Shown here in pieces: positions 57,533-64,000 of a DNA stretch of 64,000 nucleotides. Positions within the stretch are counted from its first letter, which is position 1. Each line of letters begins with the position of its first letter. The translations under genes were made by a program, and so were the position numbers. Under the pieces are notes generated by a model. The model did not search any database, had not been told where the DNA came from, and saw only the letters and a program-made list of their open reading frames with translations. This DNA is from an uncultured Clostridia bacterium (lineage in GTDB: Bacteria > Bacillota > Clostridia > Christensenellales > Borkfalkiaceae): positions 1-64,000 of the forward strand of contig CANQSR010000001.1 in the NCBI GenBank assembly GCA_947626575.1, read 5' to 3'.

Positions 57533-59529
57533 CATTTGAACTTTTGGTGCCTCTGGGGCTTTTGGGATTGATCGGGATCGCCATCCTCATCCTCATCTAT
57601 GTGATACGGCCCAACTATCAGGCAAGGCACGTTACAAGTACATATATCTGGAAGCTGAGCCTCAATTACAAGAGAAAGCGCCCCCCCGTCAATAAGATCC
57701 GCAACATCATCATCTTTCTCTGCCAGCTGTTGATCCTCGCGTCGATGGCGATGATCATGGCGTGGCCCTCCCTCGTGGAGCGCACCTTGACCGATGAGAA
57801 CGACGTCGTCTATATCCTCGATTCCTCGGCAAGCATGTACACGGAAACGGACGGCGCCACGCGGTTCGACCGCGCGCTCGCCGAAATCCGCAGCCGCGCG
57901 GAGAACGTGTTTTCCACCGACGGCAAAGTGACCCTCATCGTAGCCGAGGAAAAACCCCGTCCCGTGGCGGAGCGGGTGGATCTGACGCGCAGAATGAGCT
58001 TTTTGGATGCGCTCGATAAACTCGGCACGGAAGGCGCTTCGTACGGTACTTCCGACGTCGAGGCCGCGCTCGCTTATGCGAAGGAGACCGTCCTGAGAGG
58101 CAATCCCAACGCACAGCTCATCCTCTTCACCGATACCACGTATTCCTTCGTGCCTCCCCGCGTACAGGTGGAGCGCGAGAAAATCTGCGACCCTTCGGAG
58201 TGGAATGCGGCGATCCTGAATGCAGAGGCCTCGCTCCAAGACGGGTATTACACTCTCACCGTGCAGGTCGCCTGCTATGGCACCATCTCGCAGGATCTGG
58301 AAATCTCCGTCTCCGTCGAGGGCGGGAATTCTATCCCCGCATCGGAGATCGCAGGCGAATCCATTACGTTCGCCAAACACGTTCGCTTCTCGGACAGCGA
58401 GACCAAGACGGTGATTTTCGGTTACGGCATCGGCAGCGAGGACGATGAAGAGGCAAACATCTACCGCTATGACTTAGGGCTGAACCAAAGGTTCTTCTCC
58501 TATGAATCCATCCGGATCGGCATCGAAGCGGATGATTCCTATTCCATAGATAATTCGTTCTATCTCTATGGCGGTCAGAAAGAGCGCCTCAAAGTGGAAT
58601 ATTTCAGCAGCGACCCCAATCCGTTCATCCAGACGGCGCTCGCGAAGGCGGGCAGCGCGCTTTCGGCGCTGAATAACTTCCAGCTGGACGTCACGGAGAT
58701 CAAGAAGGGCGAGGAACCCATCCTCGAAGGGTTCGATCTCTATATCTTCGAGCATCAGATGCCCGAACGGCTCCCCGATACGGGCGCGGTCATTCTGCTC
58801 GATCCCGACCCCAGGTACGGCCCCGTCCCCTCGGAGGCGGGCTTCCGCGCAGAGACACTTTCCGACTACACGGGCGACAGCTTTACGCTCGCAGAGGGCC
58901 CGGAGTTTGAGGGGCATCCTGTTTCGCGTTTCATCGATCCGAGCGGGATCGAACTCAGCCTTTACGACGTGATCTCCGATTACGACCCCTCGTATGACGT
59001 GCTTCTCGAATACGACAGCAAGCCCTTGCTCATGGTGCAAAACAATGGAGCGACCAAGATCGCCGTGATGGCGTTCAGCGTCCACTATTCCAACCTCGCC
59101 AAATTGCCCGAAAACTTCCTGCTCATGTACAGCATCATCGATTACTTCTTCCCTCCCATCATCAGCGGCAACGCCTTCGAAGTGGGGGACGAGTTCACGG
59201 TGAACACATGGGGGGACGAACTGACGTTCAACGTGGAGCCGGTGAAGGTATTCCAAGCCGAGGAAATGCCCACGACGCTCTCCATCGATAAGCCCGGTTC
59301 CTATTCTTTCGAACAGGAAACTTTCTACGGCAAGGATATCACCGTCGAGGTGTTCATCAAGCCGCCGGCAGAGGAGAGCGATATCTGCAAAGTCGTTGAC
59401 AGCATCTCCGATCCCTATGAGGGTACGGAGCCTGATACGCTCATCCGCGATCTTTTGGTCATCTTTGCGGCCGTCCTTGTAGGATTGCTCTTCTTGGAGT
59501 GGTTCCTGCAATCGCGCGACAACAAATAA
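57529..59529 (+). CDS. BatA-like membrane protein with vWA domain
   Basis: 666 aa. The N-terminus (MTFELLVPLGLLGLIGIAILILIYVIRP) and a second segment (about 62-83) are the BatA/aerotolerance-type membrane hairpin. The vWA domain starts at VVYILDSSASMYTETDG (about 93), a D-x-S-x-S MIDAS that should bind Mg or Ca. Middle and C-terminal parts are beta-rich with a GATase-like stretch (FDLYIFEHQMPERLPDTGAVILLDP). One last membrane segment (VIFAAVLVGLLFLEWFLQ, about 645-662) ends the protein. Both ends are in the membrane with most of the chain probably outside. It overlaps the DUF58 gene and is followed 10 nt later by the next vWA gene. Confidence 0.9.
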   Translation: MTFELLVPLGLLGLIGIAILILIYVIRPNYQARHVTSTYIWKLSLNYKRKRPPVNKIRNIIIFLCQLLILASMAMIMAWPSLVERTLTDENDVVYILDSSASMYTETDGATRFDRALAEIRSRAENVFSTDGKVTLIVAEEKPRPVAERVDLTRRMSFLDALDKLGTEGASYGTSDVEAALAYAKETVLRGNPNAQLILFTDTTYSFVPPRVQVEREKICDPSEWNAAILNAEASLQDGYYTLTVQVACYGTISQDLEISVSVEGGNSIPASEIAGESITFAKHVRFSDSETKTVIFGYGIGSEDDEEANIYRYDLGLNQRFFSYESIRIGIEADDSYSIDNSFYLYGGQKERLKVEYFSSDPNPFIQTALAKAGSALSALNNFQLDVTEIKKGEEPILEGFDLYIFEHQMPERLPDTGAVILLDPDPRYGPVPSEAGFRAETLSDYTGDSFTLAEGPEFEGHPVSRFIDPSGIELSLYDVISDYDPSYDVLLEYDSKPLLMVQNNGATKIAVMAFSVHYSNLAKLPENFLLMYSIIDYFFPPIISGNAFEVGDEFTVNTWGDELTFNVEPVKVFQAEEMPTTLSIDKPGSYSFEQETFYGKDITVEVFIKPPAEESDICKVVDSISDPYEGTEPDTLIRDLLVIFAAVLVGLLFLEWFLQSRDNK

Positions 59530-59539
59530 GGAGGAATGT

Positions 59540-62392
59540 ATGCGGAATTTTGCCATTCAATTTGAACATCCGTGGCTTCTGTTATTGCTCATTCCCGCCT
59601 TTGCGTTGACGCTCATCCTGTATCTGATGATCAACAAGAGGTTCCGGAGAACGAGGAACCGCGTGGTCTCCGTCGTGCTACATTCCATCGTCATGGTGCT
59701 GTGTATCTTCGTTCTGGCGGGCATCACTTTCCAATACGACGTCACCAACCTCGAAAACGAGATCATTCTGCTCGTGGACGTCTCCGAAACGGAGGCGCAG
59801 TCGGCGCAGAAACGCGATGAATTTATCCAGAACGTCATCGACGAGAGCGGCCTCGACGGCTATAAAGTGGGCGTCGTGACCTTTGGTTTCGACCAGCACT
59901 ATGCCGTGCCGCTCACTTATAATACGGGAAGCATCTATGACGCGTATCTGCGCGCAGAACTGCCCGATACGAGCGCGACCAACATCGCCTCCGCCCTCAA
60001 ATTCGTCTCCGACCAAGATCTCTTTGAAAACCCCGAAACGGCCAAGATCGTCCTCATCTCGGACGGCAAGGAAACGGACGAGGATGCGAGCGCCGTCATC
60101 GGCGCCATCGCCAAGAAGGGGATCACGGTGGATACCGTTTACATCTCCTCGGAGTTCGAGGACGACCGCGTGCAGGTGGTGGGGGTGGAATTCCCCGATT
60201 ACCACATCAACCTGAACGAGACTTTCACGCTCACCGTGCAGTTGCAATGCAAACAAGCCGCCGCATCGACGACGGTGCGCATCCGCGATAACGGCGGGGA
60301 AGGCATGGCGCAGACCGTGGACCTCGCCAAGGGCGAGCAGACCGTCACGTTCCAGACCATGTTTACCTCTTTGGGGCTTCATGAGATCTCCGTCGAGATC
60401 GCCAACGAAAATGACGGCTTCAAGAGCAACAATGCGTTCTCTTCCTACTACTACCTCGAAGTGTTCAACCACGTCCTCATCATCGAACACAGGGATGAAT
60501 CCGCGGCTCTCAAAGCCATGCTCGAAGCCAACGAAGTCTATACGGGGAACGTGGATGTTCTCAATCTCTCGGCGTACGACCATCTCCCCGCATCGGCGGA
60601 GGAGCTTCGCGCATACGACCAGATCATTCTGAACAACATTTCCAACGCCGACCTCAAAGACCTTCCCGCTCCGGAGTCGGTCGCCGAGGAGGAGAGCAAG
60701 GATTGGTTCGTCAAGAACCTCTATTCGTACGTCTATGAATACGGCGGCGGCCTCTTCACCGTCGGCGGCAGGGACGGCGAGGGCGAGAACATCACGGCGC
60801 ATGCCTTTAACCACACCGACCTCAACAACACGCTCTTTCAGGACATGTTGCCCGTGCAGGCCATCGACTACACGCCGCCCGTCGCCGTCATGCTCATCAT
60901 CGATATCTCCGGTTCCATGGGCGACGGTTCAGACGGTTCGGCGCTCTATTACGCAAAGGAAGGCGCCATCGCCTGCCTCTCCGCGCTCACCGAGCGCGAC
61001 TATGTGGGCGTCATGACGTTGGACAGCAATTACGGCGTCATTCTGCCGCTCACGCCCAGAACGGAAGAGACGCGCATCCGCGAAGCCATCCGCAATATCG
61101 GCACGGGAATGAGTACCGTCTATTCGGATGCCATCAAGTCGGCGGGCGAACGTCTCCGCCAGCAGGAAAATGTGGATAAGCGCCACATCGTCATCGTATC
61201 GGACGGCTATCCCGGCGACCAACCGGAGGACTATATCCCCATCGCAGAGGACCTCTATAAGAGGAGCGGCATCACGCTCTCCTTCGTCGGCGTCGACGTG
61301 GATAAGGGCAGCGACGAATATAACAAAATGCTCGATCTCGTCAAAGCGGGGGGCGGGGATGAAACCAACATGCACGACGCCCGCGGCCGCGATATCATGG
61401 AAGAGATGAAGGCAGACCTCAACGCCCCCGAAATCAAGGAAGTCACTTACGAGGATTTCAATCCGCTCGTCGTGGATACGCTCTCCCCGCTCTTCAACGG
61501 CGTGGAATTCGGCACGGACAGTGAAAACAGGCGGCAGATGGACGTCACGCTCGGCGGCTTCTTCGGCGTGAAGAAGCGCGAGAGCGCGGAAATGCTTCTT
61601 GCGGGCGACTACGGCGTACCCATCTATGCACAGTGGAAATACGGCAAGGGCATGGTGGGGAGCTTCCTCTGCGACCTCGAAGGCAGCGAGGCGAGCTGGT
61701 CCAAGGCCTTCATGGAGGATAAAGACGGCCGTCAGTTCCTCTATAACGTCATTGCCAACCTCATGCCCACCGAGGATATCCGTCCGGGCGAGATCAGGCT
61801 GGAACTCGACGAAGAAAATTATATCAACAAGCTCAGCATATTCACCACGGTGGGGGAAGGCCAGCGCATCGTGGGCAGGATCGTTGAAACTTCGGGTGCG
61901 GAGGAGAGTTCGCAGACTTACTCCTTGAACGATGCGCCCGAAACGCCCGATGCACAGGTCTATATCACGGATTTCCTCAGCGAACAAAACCGCTATTCCC
62001 GCTGCAACTTCGTGGTCAAGAAGAGCGGCATCTATAAGATCGTCATCGAGAAGTACACGGGCGATACGCTGCAAGCCTCCATGGAGATCTACAAGGCGTT
62101 CTCCTATTCCGAAGAATACGATTCCTTTATCGAAGAGGAACCCGATGAGGGAGAGAACATGCTTGCGCGGCTCGCCGATAGCGGCAACGGAACCGCCGTC
62201 GACCAGGACGAATATTGGAACGTATTCGAGAGTTTCGTCACGTCCCTGCACCGTTCTTACGATCCGCGTCTTGCATTCATCATCATCGCAATGATCCTCT
62301 TCCTCGGCGATATTGCCGTGCGGAAGTTCAAATTCAAGTGGATCCACGAACTCGTGCGTGAACACAGAGCGAAAAAGGCGGAATCGAAATGA
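59540..62392 (+). CDS. Membrane protein with two vWA domains
   Basis: 950 aa, GGAGG upstream. Two N-terminal membrane segments (about 12-31 and 42-64) are followed by a first vWA-like domain with a degenerate MIDAS (LLVDVSETEAQ, Thr for the second Ser). A beta sandwich follows, then a glutamine-amidotransferase-like fold (HVLIIEHRDE, YDQIILNNI, YGGGLFTVGG). A second vWA (about 450-630) has a full MIDAS, LIIDISGSMGDGSDG. A C-terminal membrane segment (LAFIIIAMILFLGDIAV, about 910-927) ends in a basic tail. The pattern matches large vWA proteins encoded at the end of MoxR clusters in Clostridia. Its stop overlaps the start of an LRR_5 lipoprotein gene by 4 nt. Confidence 0.92.
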   Translation: MRNFAIQFEHPWLLLLLIPAFALTLILYLMINKRFRRTRNRVVSVVLHSIVMVLCIFVLAGITFQYDVTNLENEIILLVDVSETEAQSAQKRDEFIQNVIDESGLDGYKVGVVTFGFDQHYAVPLTYNTGSIYDAYLRAELPDTSATNIASALKFVSDQDLFENPETAKIVLISDGKETDEDASAVIGAIAKKGITVDTVYISSEFEDDRVQVVGVEFPDYHINLNETFTLTVQLQCKQAAASTTVRIRDNGGEGMAQTVDLAKGEQTVTFQTMFTSLGLHEISVEIANENDGFKSNNAFSSYYYLEVFNHVLIIEHRDESAALKAMLEANEVYTGNVDVLNLSAYDHLPASAEELRAYDQIILNNISNADLKDLPAPESVAEEESKDWFVKNLYSYVYEYGGGLFTVGGRDGEGENITAHAFNHTDLNNTLFQDMLPVQAIDYTPPVAVMLIIDISGSMGDGSDGSALYYAKEGAIACLSALTERDYVGVMTLDSNYGVILPLTPRTEETRIREAIRNIGTGMSTVYSDAIKSAGERLRQQENVDKRHIVIVSDGYPGDQPEDYIPIAEDLYKRSGITLSFVGVDVDKGSDEYNKMLDLVKAGGGDETNMHDARGRDIMEEMKADLNAPEIKEVTYEDFNPLVVDTLSPLFNGVEFGTDSENRRQMDVTLGGFFGVKKRESAEMLLAGDYGVPIYAQWKYGKGMVGSFLCDLEGSEASWSKAFMEDKDGRQFLYNVIANLMPTEDIRPGEIRLELDEENYINKLSIFTTVGEGQRIVGRIVETSGAEESSQTYSLNDAPETPDAQVYITDFLSEQNRYSRCNFVVKKSGIYKIVIEKYTGDTLQASMEIYKAFSYSEEYDSFIEEEPDEGENMLARLADSGNGTAVDQDEYWNVFESFVTSLHRSYDPRLAFIIIAMILFLGDIAVRKFKFKWIHELVREHRAKKAESK

Positions 62393-64000
62393 AGAAGTTG
62401 AAGTATTTTACAACCATTCTTTTGGCCCTTGTCATGTTGGTGTTTACGGCGGGGTGTACGAGGACGCTTCCGCTCGATACGCCCGATGCGGCGAGTTTCG
62501 TCATCGACGACTCATATAACCTGTATTGGAAATACGTTCCCGCCGCCCGCAGTTACACCGTACTCGTGACGGGAGATGACCAAGACTACCGTCAGGAGAT
62601 CCCTTCGCACTATACCCATGTCTCGCTTGCCCACCTTGACGAGGGGAAATACAGCATCCGCGTCATGGCCTCCGGCGGCAGCAACAACGAAGTCACCTCC
62701 GCATGGTCGGAACCTTATACCTTCGACCGCGGCCACGAATCAAAACTTACCTACACGCTCATCAACGGCAACACGGAATATGCCGTCACGGGCATCGGAG
62801 AGGAGGTGGGCGACGTCGTCATCGATGCGATCTACCGCGGCAAGCCCGTCACGGCCATCGCCGAGAACGCCTTCCGCGGAAAGGGAAACAGCAAGATCAC
62901 TTCCGTCAAGATCCCCGAAGGCGTGCGCTCGGTGGGCGACGCGGCCTTCTATAACTGCACCAATCTTGCCTCGATCTCCTTCCCCGCTTCGGTCACGAGC
63001 CTCGGCGCCAAGATCTTTCAGGGTTGCAGCAAACTTGTTTCCGTCACGTTTGCGGAGGGGATCGGGATCACGTCCATTCCGGACTATACCTTTGCCTACT
63101 GCCGCAAGCTCGCGGAGATCTCCATCCCGGAGGGCGTCACCTACATCGGGGAGAGCGCATTCTATAATTGCGACGCTCTGGCGGACATCGCGTTTCCCGA
63201 TAGCGTGGCTTACATCGGCGTGCATGCCTTCGATTCCGATAAGGCCATGAAGTCCGTCTCCTTCGGGAGCGGCATTGCCTATATCGGGGAGAGTTCGTTC
63301 TATAATTGTTCCGAAGTTACCGAGCTCTCGTTCAAGCCCTTGACGGGCGAACTCGTATTGGCCGCGTACGCATTCGAAATGTGCGAAAAACTCACGCAGG
63401 TGCAACTTCCTGAGGGCCTCAGCCTCATTTCCGAACGCGCCTTTTCCCGTTGCCACGAGCTGGAAACCGTCACCATTCCCGATAGCGTCACCGAGATCGA
63501 GGCGAATGCCTTTTATGATACGAAGCTTTATAACAAGCAGAACCCCACGGGCGACCAGACCGCGGACGAGAAAAACGACGGATTCATCTATGCCGACCAT
63601 TGGCTCATCGGCGCCACGAATAAACTCAAACTCAGCATGGAGAAGCTCACCCCCGAAATGATCAAGGAGGGTACCGTGGGGATCGCAGATTGGGCGTTCC
63701 TCACCGCCGTCAGAGGCAACAACGGCGCCGTCGATAATCAAGGGCCTCCCAACCTGACGGAAGTCAACCTCAGATCGAGCATCCGCTATATCGGCGCAAA
63801 TGCCTTTTACAGATGTATCAAGCTGACCCGCTTCTCGACGGAGTTTACCGAAGACGGGAAAACGGGCGGACTCATTTCGATTGGCGATTACGCCTTCCGC
63901 GGGTGCAGTATCCTCCGCAACGTCGTATTGCGCGAGGGGCTTCTCGAAATCGGCAGTTACGCCTTCCGCGATTGCTCCATTTTGACGGACAACGGCGCGA
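62389..64000 (+). CDS. LRR_5 lipoprotein in the MoxR/vWA operon (3' end beyond window)
   Basis: 537 codons are visible and the frame is open at the window end. ATG at 62389 overlaps the previous stop (ATGA). The signal peptide VFTAGC gives lipid-modified Cys at residue 23. An Fn3-like segment comes first (YNLYWKYVPAARSYTVLVTGDD...YSIRVMASG, about 43-115). LRR_5 repeats follow, such as ITSVKIPEGVRSVGDAAFYNCTNL and LAEISIPEGVTYIGESAFYNCDAL. It belongs to the same protein family as the giant lipoproteins upstream but lacks their Flg_new units in the visible part. Its translational coupling to the vWA gene implies a shared task with the MoxR system. Confidence 0.93.
   Translation, partial: MKKLKYFTTILLALVMLVFTAGCTRTLPLDTPDAASFVIDDSYNLYWKYVPAARSYTVLVTGDDQDYRQEIPSHYTHVSLAHLDEGKYSIRVMASGGSNNEVTSAWSEPYTFDRGHESKLTYTLINGNTEYAVTGIGEEVGDVVIDAIYRGKPVTAIAENAFRGKGNSKITSVKIPEGVRSVGDAAFYNCTNLASISFPASVTSLGAKIFQGCSKLVSVTFAEGIGITSIPDYTFAYCRKLAEISIPEGVTYIGESAFYNCDALADIAFPDSVAYIGVHAFDSDKAMKSVSFGSGIAYIGESSFYNCSEVTELSFKPLTGELVLAAYAFEMCEKLTQVQLPEGLSLISERAFSRCHELETVTIPDSVTEIEANAFYDTKLYNKQNPTGDQTADEKNDGFIYADHWLIGATNKLKLSMEKLTPEMIKEGTVGIADWAFLTAVRGNNGAVDNQGPPNLTEVNLRSSIRYIGANAFYRCIKLTRFSTEFTEDGKTGGLISIGDYAFRGCSILRNVVLREGLLEIGSYAFRDCSILTDNGA

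Noticed and set aside
1-64000. Mobile element or prophage
   Set aside because: No transposase, integrase, phage structural gene or attachment-site pair was recognised. The repeats lack coding capacity.

Overview
The window looks like a GC-rich Bacillota (Clostridia) chromosome, most likely an uncultured gut lineage. The grounds are strong AAGGAG-type ribosome binding sites, canonical TTGACA/TATAAT promoters, lipobox lipoproteins, a SpoIIE/RsbU-type phosphatase, the Clostridia-style order rpmE - DUF1385/prmC - prfA, and very large BspA-like LRR_5 lipoproteins. This placement is inference from gene content. I see no tRNA, rRNA, CRISPR array, transposase, integrase or phage gene.

Region 1 (1-32.5 kb) is a housekeeping stretch with many short units on both strands. 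It starts with the 3' end of an unidentified gene and a LURP-one-like protein. An LRR_5 lipoprotein follows, divergent from a small XRE regulator with two near-identical operator-like 15-mers between them. Next come the rpsF-ssb-rpsR operon, a 1181-aa repeat protein with one membrane segment, rmuC, and a divergent pair of cca and a diacylglycerol-kinase/SpoIIE-phosphatase unit. Then two paralogous small membrane proteins, a cls-HAD-yfcE operon, a zinc-ligand-less MDR dehydrogenase, rpmE, a DUF1385-PrmC fusion and prfA, an aspartate-type aminotransferase, a small P-loop protein, thrC, and finally trpS-DUF5685 followed by a J-like protein, a membrane protein and rlmD. The gaps are packed with dispersed repeats (the ACGTCATTCCG...GAGGAATCTC family, a CCCCTCAG...GGGGAGC family, a 94-bp element and a 163-bp element).

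Region 2 (32.7-53.9 kb) holds two tandem giant lipoprotein genes of 3265 and 3583 aa. They share their N-terminal layout: lipobox, InlB/Flg_new-type beta domains and Fn3-like segments. Long LRR_5 arrays follow. They look like cell-surface adhesin-type proteins produced by duplication and internal repeat expansion.

Region 3 (54.1-64 kb) is a tightly packed operon: a membrane protein with an acidic low-complexity tail, a MoxR AAA+ ATPase, a DUF58 protein, a BatA-like vWA protein, a two-vWA membrane protein and, overlapping the last by 4 nt, another LRR_5 lipoprotein cut by the window end. The second giant LRR gene and this operon share an identical 14-nt promoter-proximal sequence. The context therefore suggests a surface module in which the MoxR/vWA machinery and LRR_5 lipoproteins work together; this is inference.

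A further DNA-level signal is a short word, ACCATGTCCG or ACCCATGTCCG. It occurs twelve times in the first 32 kb, on both strands, in different reading frames and between genes, and I did not see it in the LRR/vWA half.
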